A stretch of DNA of 64,000 nt, taken from Posidonia oceanica. Its lineage: Eukaryota; Streptophyta; Magnoliopsida; Alismatales; Posidoniaceae. The stretch spans positions 6,138,001-6,202,000 of the forward strand of contig JAZBRS010000011.1 of assembly GCA_037176725.1 (NCBI GenBank), written 5' to 3'. The translations under genes were made by a program, and so were the position numbers. This document shows positions 1-11,293 of this stretch, piece after piece (position 1 is the first letter of the stretch; each line of letters starts with the position of its first letter). The notes beneath the pieces are model-generated. The model was not told the origin of the DNA, made no database searches, and saw nothing but the letters and a program-made list of their open reading frames with translations.

Positions 1-941
1 TGCCGTAGGAGAGGGATCAGCAGGGGTAGCAAGCACATACGCCGAGTGGGTCGCATTTAAGTGCTCCTCCGGATCTACCATAGAGTTGCCTAGTGGAGCA
101 ACGGGATGGCCGGCGTATCTGTGCGCTGGTATGTTGTATGATGGGATGTATGCAAGATTCTAGATCTGATGCAAGGCAGGAGGATAATTGACATGCTGTG
201 CAGTGGAAGGTGTAGTGTGCTGGAGCATCAGTTGCTGCATAGGCGGGGTGCCAGACAGCGAGCCAGTGGGGTACTGTGCTCCAACCAGCCCGAAGGAATG
301 GCCACCAAGTGGCGGAGGTGTATGCAGTGCTGTGTGTTGTGCTGTGGGAGGCGGAAACCGTGCCCCCATCATCGGAATCGTGAGTAGCTGAGACGATGGT
401 CTAGGCAGAGGTGCAATGGCAAATGCATGATATGTAGGAAATGGTCATAGGGGAACCTCAAGAGCGGCAAGAATGAAGGGGGTACCAACCGATAGAGCCA
501 TGCCCTACAGTCTCTAGGCGAGCTCCATCAGGTGCTAGTATTGTGCCTCAGGCGTCCCGTCCATAGGAACGCTGAAGTGCAGTGTCGGTAAGGGATGAGA
601 AGCAAGTGGCATGGACACAGACTGTGCAGGGGAAAGAGGTCCTACAGCAAGAGTCGCCGCAGCAGCAGAAGGGGCGTCAAGAGTGACGTATCCCTGAGAA
701 GGAGGGGTCAGACGCGTCTCCGAAATGCGAGTGACGGTCACCAAGATGGACTCGGCGACCGGATTTGGAGGGGCGGATGTCTGCCAATGCCCTGGGATGA
801 ACTGGGATACCAAAGGCACCAGGGGGGAAACCCTGGCGTCACAGGGGGCACAAAGGGAGCTGAAGGGGGAACCAGAGGGGCTGAAGCGGAAACTCCCTCC
901 TTGACAAGAGTAAGAAGAGGCTCACTAATGAACTGGGCCAT
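1..941 (-). pseudogene. gag: gag N-terminal part of element A (frameshifted)
   Basis: The start codon at 941 opens MAQF, the same start as the gag of D (54367) and E (48258). The first frame ends near 738. The homologous text continues in another frame at 819-535 (ESILV...LTPPSQGYVTLDAPS, close to ESILM...LTPLSQDYVALDAPS of D), then in a third frame at 372-160, which is rich in Pro, His and Gln. Gag forms the virus-like particle in which the RNA is copied. This is the variable N-terminal part; the capsid core would lie to the left of the window. At least two frameshifts show that the copy is dead. Function is assigned only by similarity to the D and E copies. Confidence 0.75.
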
Positions 942-2265
942 TGTTGACCGAGAGCGCGTGAGGATAGGGTTGTGACGAGGGAAAAGAGGACGAGTCCTAG
1001 GAGGAGCTATCTTCGCAAAAGCGGATAGCTCAGAGGGGAATGGTCACAAACAAAAGTCGCAACAGGGGTGTCAGTAGGGGACAGTACTCAAGCTCCAGCA
1101 AGGGAACTCGCTTACCGATCTCTGCTGACACAAACACAAACAAAAACAAACAGGGATTAGAAACTGAATGAAAGATGCAAATGTGTTAAATTAGTGGCAT
1201 GAATGACATGTATGCTTTCTAGCATGCTCTCCCTCACCAATCTAGTGTATCCTGGTAAGCAGGCTACTTTGAGTACTCACAGGTGTACGGGTCACCGACT
1301 CAGGTCAGAAAAAGTAGGTCCCCTGTCTAAATCCTGGCCAGAGCTCAGGTGATAACAGGATGGTGCGTTGGTGGCCCTGACCCCGCCAAAGCGTGGGTAG
1401 TACCCTCCACTAGCACCGACACAACCCCTGGACAAGGGGGACAGACCGACTGACTTGGGCCATGTCAAAGCAGTGGAACAAGAGGCCGGGACCGTCCTTC
1501 GCAGACTGATAGGTGGACTCAGATGAGAGGATGCATGCCCTATATGATGCTTTATGCAAATGATTAGAGTTTTTTATCTTGCGTGTTTTATTAACTCAAA
1601 GGGGGTGCAGGTTTGTTGAGGTCTAGTTGTTCGTAGAACTTCTTTTTTTTCTTGCTATTTTTAGTTAGCCACATGGGAAGCAATCGGTCTCTACTATCCT
1701 AGGCATGTGAAAAAGGGAAGAAAATCACCCAAGCATGGTAGGCAAACAACACACATCATTGCAAAAAGCATGTGCATGGCATGTGCAAGTGTTTGTGGGC
1801 ATAATAGTGAAGGGGAGACATTCATCATATCAAAAGGCATATATACAAGGCATGTGCGTGTGTAGTGGCATAGCAAGTGTGTAAGAGAAGCATTCATCAC
1901 TCAAAAAGCATGTATTGTTGCCAAGCAAGTATGTAGGCATGCATAACGTGAGAAATAAAGCAATAATGAGCCAACAGATAAAGTAAGTAAAGACAGGTAA
2001 GCAGTAGAGCAAATAAAAGCAGATCAAAGAATAAGGCATGTAAACAAGCGAGAAAGCCAAAGCAGACGAGGTAGAGCAAATAACAAAGCATGCCAAGGCA
2101 AAGCAGGCAAAGGAGTGCAAAACCCAAGCTGAGTTGCTACGATGTGACTCACTAGGAATTGGCACAGGGGAGCAAACAAACAGGCAAAGGGTGCAAAGGC
2201 ACAAGGCAAGCAAAGCTGTAAAAAACAAGCGAGCGAGAAAACCAAAACAAAAGCCGGAGTCTAGT
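942..2265 (-). other. 5' leader (untranslated region) of element A
   Basis: This stretch lies between the PBS and the gag start of A and has no ORF of its own. It aligns in pieces with the leader of D (53170-54366): a block with CACCAATCTAGTGT (about 1239-1252) and a block with CGGATAGCTC just before gag are shared in inverted orientation, and part is kept in E. Ogre-type elements normally have a leader of 1 kb or more. Confidence 0.75.
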
Positions 2266-2284
2266 ATCCCTAGTGGAGTTGCCA
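2266..2284 (-). other. Primer-binding site of element A
   Basis: Just inside the LTR end the minus strand reads TGGCAACTCCACTAGGGAT. It is colinear with TGGCGACTCCGTTGGGGAT of D, with a few mismatches that look like decay. The D form resembles the tRNA-Arg-type PBS reported for Ogre elements. It primes minus-strand DNA synthesis. Confidence 0.75.
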
Positions 2285-2640
2285 CTGTAGTAATCTTGGT
2301 GTCCGGATCGTCCATGCACACTGCCAAAGCTCGAGTGCACCGATCAGAATCAGGTTCACTATTAGCAGGTGTATCCGAGAAGGAAGACTTGACTCGAAAA
2401 CACTTGAAAAGGGGAAAAAAGGAAAGAAAAGAAGAAGATAAGACAAATCAAAGTCGCCACCGTGTCTATTAAGTCAGGAGACAAGGAAAACTGGGGAAAT
2501 GCATGAATAAACACGCAAAACCAAGCAAAAGATGCAATGCGATGAAATGCAAAGAAATGATATGCAATGAGATGCAAATAATGTGACTCATGCCTAGGAT
2601 AAAGGCAATATGGTCATTGTGGGCCATGAGAAAGGGCGAG

Positions 2641-2706
2641 GACTCCTGTTACGTGTAGGGAAGGTATTAGGCACCCCCGACACGCCCGAGAATCGGTCTT
2701 TCTAGG
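2641..2706 (-). repeat. Conserved LTR block (copy in A)
   Basis: On the minus strand this reads AGAAAGACCGATTCTCGGGC, then GGTGCCTAATACCTTCCC and a segment ending ACAGGAGTCC. The same block is in the LTRs of B (38454-38525), D (52777-52842) and F (61461-61523), at a similar distance from the LTR 3' end, although the rest of these LTRs has diverged strongly. Confidence 0.85.
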
Positions 2707-3062
2707 CTTACGCTCGCATACGTAGGGAAATGCATGCTGCGAATGCCTAAGTGCCATGAATGCCTAATTAGATGCTCAAAGGTGTGCTCTAAGTGATGAA
2801 ATGCGTGCAAGGAATTAAACGTGCAATCTAAGTGCTCAGTAGCGCTGTCTGTGTTCCGAACCGGGCGAAGCCTAGTTCGTGAGAACTCCAGGCAGTAAGC
2901 GTCACTGCCCTAAATGCAAACGCAAGAAATAAAATAAAACAGCGGTAAAACCATACACATGCAAGCGACATGCAAAGGAAAACAGGAGCAAACACGCAAA
3001 ACGGTGCAAGAAACGAAAACAGGCACGTAAACCGGTGCAAAGGCGAAGGGAAACAAGAGCGG

Positions 3063-3281
3063 GCAAGCAAAACAATGCAAATGCAAGCAAAATAGGATGC
3101 AGGCATGCAAAACAATGCAAATGCAAGCAAAACAGGATGCGGGCATGTAAAACAATGCAAATGCAAGCAGAATAGGATGCGGGCATGCAAAACAATGCAA
3201 ATGCAAGCAAAACCAGTGTGGGCACACAAAACAATGCAAATACAAGCAAAACAGGATACGGGCATGCAAAACAATGCAAAT
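3063..3281. repeat. 40-bp tandem repeat, about 5.5 copies
   Basis: The unit begins GCATGCAAAACAATGCAAAT and ends CAGGATGCGG. Five nearly full copies follow each other at 40-bp steps (one is 39 bp). The repetitive Cys/His/Phe-rich ORFs on the minus strand here come from translating this array and are not taken as genes. Confidence 0.9.
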
Positions 3282-3641
3282 GGTGCTGTGTTGTGTTTCA
3301 GATGGACTTATCTTGTGTATCAGAAGCCTGATCTGAGATAACTTTGGTTAGAATGAAAGATCATTCAACTAGGAAGATTTGGACAGTTAGATCGTGGAAA
3401 TCCAACAGTTCGATCAAAAGTTATTCAGGTTTCAAGTCAGAAGGCTCAAGGGCCAGAGAAGGTAGGGGCCTAAATGTAAATACTCCCTAAGGGTGTGCAA
3501 AACAAGGCAAATGCGTGCAAGAATGATGATGCAACAATACATATGCTGAATGCAAAGCTAATTAGGAGTTATGCATGCAAAAATGCAAGAAAAGGACCTA
3601 AATGTAATTAGGAGAGACTGTAGGGGGCAGATGCAATTAAA

Positions 3642-3948
3642 TGCAAACCTAAGAGCCTATATGCAATGCAAATGCAAACCTAGGGGCCTAGATGCAATGC
3701 CAATGCAAAACTAGGGGCCTATGTGCAATGCAAATGCAAACTCAGGGGCCTAGATGCAACTAAATGCAAACCTAGGGACTTATATGCAATGCAAATGCAA
3801 ACCTAGGGACCTGTATGAAATGTAAATGTAAACACAGGGACCTAGATGCAATGCAAATGCAAACCTGAGGACCTATATGCAATGCAAATGCAAACTCAAG
3901 GGCCTAGATGCAATGCAAATGCAAACCTGAGGACCTATATGCAATTAT
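3642..3948. repeat. 31-bp tandem repeat, about 10 copies
   Basis: The unit begins TGCAAACCTAGGGGCCTA and ends TGCAATGCAAA, with mostly point differences between copies. A shorter relative of this array occurs in the LTR of F (62352-62467 and 63716-63905), which links the two LTRs. Confidence 0.85.
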
Positions 3949-5994
3949 TTTAAAAGCTAGGGGGTCAAGTGCAATGCATAAAAATAAAATGTATGCTGTG
4001 AATGGACCTGGATGCAAATAAAGTAAAATGCTGGTGCTTTATGCAATGCAATAAGGTAAAATGCAAATTAAATGATATGTCTAACAAGTAGAGGACTGGA
4101 AAGTAATAAAAGCATAATACAGAATAAAAAGTGCAATGTAATATGGTAAAGTATGAGATTAAATGATTTCCAACTGAACAAAGGACCTTAAAGTAATAAA
4201 AATAAAATACAAAATATAACATGCAATGCAGTATGGTAAACTTGGAATTTAAATGATTGATAAACAAAACAGAGGACTGAAACGTAAATAAAATAAATTG
4301 CAGAAGATAAATGCAATGTAATAAGATAAAAATATGAAATTAAATAATTTTAACAAATGCAGGACTTGAATGTAAAGAAAACAAGTTACTGGGCTAAAAC
4401 TAAAGGATGCTAAAAGATTTTGAACTGCGACAGGACTAAGATGTAATAAAAAGAAAAGACAGGAATTAAAAGCAATGCAATATAGTTTTATTCAGAATTT
4501 AATGAAACTTAAACTACGACTGGACCTAAAAGTAATAAAACAAAACTACTGGAATTTATTTCAATGTATCTAACCAAACTAAAATCAAAACTCTATTTAA
4601 CTACAGTCCTACAATGGCTGCGAGCTGCAGCCCGCCTGCGCCGGAGAAGGGAGCTGGCCACGGCGGAGCGGAGGTTGCTGGAGGCTGGAGGGGACCTCCC
4701 CGGAGCTCGAGGGACGGTCAGTGGCGCATGACGGAGGCTGTGGTGGCCGGACGGCGACGACGGAGCTTTGCAGAGGGTTGCTAGAGGAGGTCTGGTTGCT
4801 GGAGGCGACGGCGGCGGAAGGGGGAGCAGGGGAGTGCTCCTGGGACCTCAATGGAGCTCGGAGCGCGGTCGGCGCAGATTCAGCTCGCCGAAGAAGACGA
4901 CCTTACAGCAGCAGTGACTCGGCAAACCAGGGACCCAAACCTAGATCTAAGGGGCTGGGAAGCAACAGAGGGCTAAAACTAAGCTACTGGTAAGAAGAAT
5001 TACTTGTTTGCGCGGCTGGGCTGCTCCCCCCGACCTTAGTGGGTTGTGCAGGAGCCGGCGGAGGTGGTGGCACTGCAATGGATGCCCTCGACGGCAGGGA
5101 TCGGTTGCTGGTGCTCATCTGGAGCTCAGGAACTGAACAGAAGCAGGTTTTCGGGCTTGCAGGTGGAGATGGGTTTTTTGGGTGCTGCTGGTGGAGCTGC
5201 AGGTCGCTGGGGTGGAATGTCGCTCTCTAGGCTGAGGGAATTCCTCCGGTGGCTTGCTGGAGGTTCAGTGAAGGTGGAGGAGGGGTTGAATTGGGTTGGA
5301 AGGGTGCTCTGGGGGGAGTTTGAGGTTTTGGTCGTTTCGGGTGGAAATGTGGTCGCAGGTGATGCTGGGGGCTTCGGGCTGAGGTGAGGGGAGGTTTGAG
5401 ATGGTGGAAGTTCAAGGAGTATTGGGCTGGGTTTGGAGGAGATGACGTAGGCTGTGGAGTTGGGAATTCTGAAGGGAAGGGAGGTCTGTGCATGAGGGAG
5501 GAAACTGGGTGTTTGGGGTTGGTTTTTGGGTTCTGGAAGCACGAGGAGGGAGGAGGGGATTCTGGGTGTTTGGATGTGTAACTGGGGAGTGGAATGCAAA
5601 AGTTTTGGGTTCTGGAAGTGGGTTGGTTGCTGTGGGAGAAAATTCAGAATTTGCAGAAGGGAGAAGGGGATGCTCTGGGTTCTCTCTGGCTCTCTCAATT
5701 GCACAGAAAAACGGTGGAGAAGGAGAGGAGAAGCTGTTGGTTTTATCTAGAGGGGAGCACTCGAGTGTGGATTCAAACCACGAGCGTGGGGAGGAGGATG
5801 CTATAAGAGGGAGGCCTGCTGGACGAGACGTGCGACAGCCGGTAGTAACTGCCGTAGAGGGTGTGCTGCCAAAGGACGGGCGAGCTTGAGAGAGGCTGTG
5901 AGTGCAGGGGTGGCAAGCGAGGATGAGTTGACGGTGGGGGGAAATTTGAATCGCAAGGGAAAGTTGCTGGCTAAGGAGGAGAAGCTGGTGCGGA

Positions 5995-6262
5995 GGTCGT
6001 GGGCCTGAGGAGGAAGAAAAGAGAAGGAAGAAAAAGGAGAAGGCCGGGGAAAAAGAAAGAAAAAAGGAAGGAAGAGAAGGTGGGCTAGGTTGGGCCAGAT
6101 GAGAGGAAAAAAAGAAAAAAAAGAAAGAAAGAGGAAGGCTGGTAGTGGGCTGGGCCAGATGAGGAAGAAGAAGAAAAGAAGAAGAAGAAATAAGAAGGGA
6201 AGGAAAGGAGGAAAAGAAGGAGAAAAAAGAAGAAGAAGGTTTGAAAAGAAAGGGGGGGGTTG
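5995..6262. repeat. Purine-rich low-complexity tract
   Basis: The plus strand is almost only A and G (GAAGAAAAGAGAAGG-like), broken by short TGGGC-containing pieces. It lies in the LTR of A. Next to it, 6262-6900 is T/G-rich with many TTTTTAAGTTT-like pieces. Confidence 0.8.
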
Positions 6263-6941
6263 GAAATAGTTTTGAAGTGGTTGTTTTTTAGGTTAAGTTT
6301 TTAATTAGGGTTTAGAAGATTGTTTTTTAAACTTTTTATTAGGGTTTGAAGGGGTTTTAGTGATTGTTTTGTTTTTTAGTTTAAGTTTTTATAATTGTTT
6401 TTCTTTTAATTGTTTTTAAGTTTGTTTTAATTGTTTGTTAAGTTTTTCTTTTGATTATTTTTGTTTTACTTATTAAGTTTTTTCTTTTTTTAAATTAAGT
6501 CTTTTAATTGTTTTTCTTAAGTTTATGTTTTAATTGCTTTTTAGGTTTGTCAATTGTTTGTTGTTTGTCTTTTAATTGCTTTTAAGTTTGTTTTACTTAT
6601 TAAGTTTTTTCTTTTTTAAGTTAAGTCTTTTTAAGTGTTTTTCTTAGGTTTTTCTTTTAATTGTTTATCCTAGGTTCTTTGATTGTTTCTTTTTGTTCTT
6701 AAGTCTTTTAGTGGATTGTTTTCTAGGGTTTTTGGAGGGTTTACCTAGGGTTTTTAGTGGGTTCTTTTCTAGAGTTTGAATTGGATTTTCTCTTAGGTTT
6801 TTGTGATTGATTTTAGTGTTTTGGTGAAAAGGATTTAGGGTTTAGGTTTGAGGTGGGTTTTTGTTTGAAAGGGATTTAGGATTTTTGAAGCCACCAGAGA
6901 GAGATTCCACTAATTCAGTCTTTCAAAATGGGGTGTTTACA

Positions 6942-9777
6942 CCTTGATTTTGCTCCAGATGAGGATGAGAGAGTAGTTGTAGAGGCCCATTTGGACAGCC
7001 AAATTGGTGACTTCGAACTTTTGTTCCTAGAGTAGCTCACCGTATTGGCAGAGGAGGCCGTAGAGCAGCATGCGTTGAAGAAGGGAAAGGCGGTGCTCGC
7101 GGAAGGAGAGCTTGATTGTTCCAGCTGACAACAGGGCGACCCAGCTATCATGGTCTTGGAGGAGTTGGAGGTTGCGTCCACTAGACCCGATGAGTTGATC
7201 ACTTCACAGTCGGGAGGCAGGTCTAGATGGTATGTTCGGCCCAAACCCCACATTAGGCGTGGTGGGGATGAAAAAAAAAAATGCCAATTTAGTTTTGGAC
7301 AGTTGCTCAGGCGGTAGCAGTCAGGAGAAGGACAACCGCCAGATACCTACATCACCTGTGTACATATCAGAAAATCCAAAAAATTTTGAAAATTCGAAAA
7401 CCCCAAAGTCACAGTAAAGGTAGCAGAAGTAGAGCGACCTAGTCTATTAGCAGGTCCGGGGACTACCGGGGCAGAGGTCACGCAACACCGATATAAGAAC
7501 ACTAGAGTCAACGTGACTATCTTGAAGCGTCAAGGGCAGAGCGCCGAGCACATCCTCTCATTCGATGTCACTAATCCGATATTTGAGAAGGAGATCCTCT
7601 CGGAGCTCATTGCATATGAAGAGGAGGATGATCAAGAGGAAGATGTAGGTGTAGAAGAAGAAGCGACGCCTGCATTCCAGCCCTATGACGGTGACCCTGA
7701 AGGACCAAACCTCCATGTTGAAGAGGAGACGGTGGTTATCAACATCGGCACAGCCGAAGAGGTCAAGGAGGTCCGCATCAGTGCCAGGTTGACACCCCAG
7801 GCTAGAGCAGAATTCACTGCATTCCTCATGGAATATGTAGATGTATTCGCTTGGAGTTATGACGACATGGTTGGCCTCGATGTTGAGATAGTGGTGCATA
7901 ACTTACCACTTAAGCCGGATGCAAAGCCCATCAAGCAGAAACTCAGAAGATGGCATCCGCAATGGCTGTTGATGCTGAAGGAGGAAATTGTGAAGCAACA
8001 CAATGTAAATTTCCTCCAGATCGTCCTGTACCCTGAGTGGCTTGCAAATGTCGTGTCGGTACCCAAGAAGGATGGTCGGGTCCGCATGTGCATCGATTAC
8101 AGGGACCTGAATAAGGCGAGTCCCAAGGATGATTTCCCACTCCCACACATTGATGTCCTAGTTGACAATACCACGGGACACAAAATGCTTTCATTTATGG
8201 ATGGCTTCTCAGGCTACAACAAAATCCGAATGGCAGAGGAGGATATGGAAAAGACATCCTTCATCACCCCATGGGGTGTCTTCTGCTATCAAGTGATGCC
8301 TTTTGGACTCAAGAATGCAAGGGTGACATATCAGTGAGCCATGACTGCATTATTCCACGACCTCATGCACCTGGAGATCGAGGTTTATGTGGACGATATG
8401 ATCACCAAGTCCAAGGAGCCCGAGGATCATTTATCATGCCTAAGAAAGCTCTTTGACCGCCTTAGGCACTACAAGCTTCGTCTCAACCCCAACAAATGTG
8501 TGTTCGGAGTTTCTTCTGGGAAGCTTTTGGGCTACATCATCAGCCAGAGGGGGATTGAGGTAGACCCTAGCAAAGCTAGAGCAATCATTGACATGCCTTT
8601 CCCTACAACTGAGAAGGAAGTCAGAGGACTGCTGGGGCATCTGCAGTATATTAGTCGGTTCATAGCACAGCTCACGCCCATTTGTGAGCCGATCTTCAAG
8701 CTTCTATGGAAGAATGCACAGATCAGTTGGAATGTTGAGTGCGAGGTTGCATTTGACAAGATCAAGCAGCTCTTGGTCAAGCCTCCTGTTTTGGTGCCTC
8801 CCAATCCAGGGAGACCTCTGCTTCTCTATCTCTCCACCACTCAGCATTCCATGGGTGCGTTCTTGGGCCAACATGACGAGTCAGGTCATAAGGAGTGGGC
8901 CATCTACTATCTTAGTAAGAAGTTCAATGACTATGAGGCCAAGTACAGTACCATTGAGAAGGTCTGCCTATCTCTTGTCTGGGCCACACAGCGTTTGAGG
9001 CATTACATGATGGCATACTCCGTCCTACTTCTATGCCGGCATGATCCGATGAAATTCCTCTTCCAAAAGCCAGCACTGGTGGGCAGATTCATCAAGTGGC
9101 AAGTGTTGTTGTCCTAGTATGACAATACTTTCGTCACATAGAAGTCGATGAAGGGGCAGGCGATGGCAGACCACTTCGCTGACTTACCCCTACCTGAGTA
9201 TCAGCCCCTCCAGACTTAATTCCCTGATAAGGACATCCTTTTTGCCATGGATGACTCAGAATTAGAGGGTCCCAAGGATGAGCAGCATTGGCATTTATAT
9301 TTTGATGGCGCTGTCAATAAGAGGGGCAGAGGCATTGGTGCAGTTCTTGCATCACCGCAAGGTCAGTGGATCCCTTTTGCGAGAAAGTTGACCTTCAAGT
9401 GCACCAACAATGAAGCAGAATATGAGGCATGCATCCTGGGACTCCAAGTTACACTTGAGCACGGCGTGCGACAGTTGAGAGTATTTGGGGATGCAATGCT
9501 CGTCATTTCCTAGGTCAATGGAGAATGGAAGACCAGGGACCCCAAGCATGTGCCATATCATGAGTACCTTCTGAAGCTCATTGAAGAGTTTGAGGAGATC
9601 CGTTTCACCTTCATGAGTAGAACCAAGAATGCCTATGCAGATGTGCTGTCAACTTTAGCATCTTGGCTCTCTATATCAGAGGACCATACAGTGGACATGT
9701 CAGTCACACGTATAGAGCTACCTACCCACTGCATGAGCATTGAAGAGGAGGACCCCTCAGATCATCTCCCATGATAC
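6942..9777 (+). pseudogene. pol: pol of element B, 5' part: RT, RNase H and archaeal RNase H
   Basis: The first 570 bp correspond to the acidic linker before RT seen at 58990-59340 in D. From 7513 a single frame holds RT (KKDGRVRMCIDYRDLNKASPK; catalytic YVDDM near 8393), RT-linked RNase H (TTQHSMGAFLGQHDESG; IYYLSKKFN), then the archaeal-type RNase H (LYFDGAVNKRG, NNEAEYEACILGL, VFGDAMLVIS, NAYADVLSTLAS). The dual RNase H marks the Tat lineage. Stops sit at 8335 (TGA), 9115 and 9139 (TAG), 9217 (TAA), 9511 (TAG) and 9772 (TGA); D or E reads an amino acid at each compared site, mostly Gln. The enzyme copies the RNA and removes it from the hybrid. The frame is cut by element C at 9777. Confidence 0.9.
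9773..9777. repeat. Target-site duplication of element C, left copy (GATAC)
   Basis: GATAC directly precedes the TGTAGATGTGG end of C. The same five bases follow the other LTR at 31687-31691. Five base pairs is the usual duplication length for Ty3/gypsy integrases. Confidence 0.95.
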
Positions 9778-11280
9778 TGTAGATGTGGAATTTGGGAGGG
9801 GGGGTGTTTAAGGAGATGTCAGTGCTTCCACGACGTCGACAACCTTTGTTGTGATCGCCACTCGTCTCTGGGCAGACAAGACACCTGGGGGGAGATTATG
9901 ATGATGCGAGTCCTCAGACCACTAGATCGACGGCAGGATGTCGTCTAGCGGTTTCCTCGTGCTGCGTGAGTTCCTTCCTTTCCTTCAAAATAAAACAACA
10001 TAGATTAGCTTCAGTGTAGTATCAGTAACAGAGGTGAATGAAATGACATGACTAAAAGAAAATAAATACTGACCGGGGGTTGTTCCCCGTATGCATATGC
10101 TATGACCCTATGCTAAGGAATATAAAGAAATGTAGTATGAAACTAGATTGGAAGAAGATACTCCCTTTCACCCTTATGCTGTGTGCAATGAGGTTAGAAG
10201 GAAGCACGGTCGGAGCTCCAGCGTAGCTGAGGATTCTCGGATTGGAGGTAGAAGCTCAGGTTGGTAGCCTATTGGAGAGAGGAGATAGTGTTTCTGGATT
10301 GGAAAACTAGCTCTCTGAAGGTGGCTCACAACTGACAGGGCTCTGTCTCTTTTGGAAGTTCCTCTCTGGGGGGTTTTCTCTCTCTAAAATTTCAACCCTC
10401 AAACCACCAGCCTAGGGGGTCTATTTATAGACACTAGGGGTGTAGGGACGGTTGGAGTTCAGAAAATTCTAGAAAAATGGCAGTTAGTTTGAGTCGCCGG
10501 TGGGATTGGCACCTAAACCTAGCAACCGTTTGGTCAAAGTGTGGGACGACCCGAGAACGAGGCCACAACTTTTAGTCACCGCATGAGCTGGCACCTAATG
10601 GTTGAGGGGGGAGTGGAAAATAACTGTGGAAAAGCGGTTCGAAAGGAGCCACGATCGCTAGTCACTGCATTGAGTGACGCCTGACGGTCAAAGATCGCCT
10701 GATGAGCTGGCACCTAAGAGTTGAGGGGATAGTGGGGAGCAACTGCTGCCCACGTTCGCCCAGTCGTCCTTCCAGTTGACGTCCACATGGGTCGCCCTCT
10801 GAGATGGCTTTTGACTGAGCCGCCTCCTCAGATGGCTGCTAGAGTAGTCGGCAGGGAAATGGGCGACGGTTATAGTCGCTGCTTTAGGTGGCTACTATGT
10901 GAGTCGCCTTCCTAGGTGGCTACTAACTTGCCTAGGTCGTTTTTAGCTCTTTTCCTGGATTTTTGCCAGAGGAAACAAGATGGGAGGCTGGGAAACTACA
11001 GATAGCCTATGAAATCAAGGAAGCATCTCTGTTAACTCAAATCTAATTTTAAATCTGAGTTGAAGTGAAGGATACCCAGGGTACTTGGACTTGTCACGAG
11101 CCCGAGCGAGTTAGCTCTGCCACAGCCAACAACCTGAGTCTAGGTAGGGTCTAGTGATGCTTTAAAAAAGTCAAGGAGTATCTGGAAGATGTGTTATCAA
11201 ACTTAGGCATGAGATTTGGGGCGCCTCAAGGTTTCTACCCTCAAAAGAACTCTCAGAAATGCAAAAATAGGATATCTACA
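9778..11280 (-). repeat. 3' LTR of element C (1503 bp)
   Basis: On the minus strand it runs from TGTAGATATCC at 11280 to CACATCTACA at 9778, next to the PPT at 11281. A TATAAATA box is at 10422-10429 (minus). It lacks 36 bp present in the other LTR (31068-31103) at a spot with TCG microhomology, and a 10-bp local duplication. The U3 side (10490-10930) carries many AGTCGCC and GGTGGC-type words in both orientations. Confidence 0.95.
10422..10429 (-). promoter_or_regulatory. TATA box in 3' LTR of C
   Basis: TATAAATA on the minus strand, in a GC-rich flank (TAGACCCCC). The same octamer is in the 5' LTR at 30782-30789, where it could drive the element's genomic RNA. Confidence 0.55.
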
Positions 11281-11293
11281 GATGCCCCTCCTT
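11281..11293 (-). other. Polypurine tract of element C
   Basis: The minus strand reads AAGGAGGGGCATC directly before the LTR start TGTAGATATCC. It primes plus-strand DNA synthesis. Element B has GGGAGGGGCATC in the same place (36185-36196). Confidence 0.9.

Larger units (their letters stand above)
1..6941 (-). mobile_element. Element A: Tat/Ogre-like Ty3-gypsy retrotransposon, 5' end only
   Basis: Element A is read right to left. Its 5' LTR starts at 6941 with TGTAAACACCCC and ends at 2286 with ACTACA. A PBS, a leader and the first part of gag follow, and the element leaves the window at base 1. It is inserted in element B, whose pol resumes at 6942; the flanking 5 bp are CCTTG (6942-6946), whose partner lies outside. 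The gag start matches those of D and E in this window, but the 4.66-kb LTR resembles that of F rather than those of B, D and E. Pol and the 3' LTR are not visible, so the lineage is inferred from the shared gag start, PBS and LTR block. Confidence 0.85.
2286..6941 (-). repeat. 5' LTR of element A (4.66 kb)
   Basis: The LTR runs on the minus strand from TGTAAACACCCC at 6941 to TACTACA at 2286. In transcriptional order it holds an AAACCC-rich start, a pyrimidine-rich then A/C-rich stretch (plus strand T/G-rich 6262-6900), a purine-rich plus-strand stretch (about 5995-6262), a GC-rich stretch (4610-5990), a long AT-rich part with a 31-bp array and a 40-bp array, and the LTR block conserved across this window (2641-2706). 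The partner 3' LTR lies outside the window. ORFs in either strand here are by-products of repeats and GC-rich sequence; none resembles a protein family I know. Confidence 0.85.

Noticed and set aside
2828..3279. Overlapping ORFs on minus with repeated Cys/His/Phe-rich peptides
   Set aside because: They are open in all three frames because of the 40-bp array; no protein family, no start context.
4609..5889. Several ORFs of 80-190 codons on both strands
   Set aside because: They lie inside the GC-rich part of the LTR of A and overlap each other; composition alone keeps them open.
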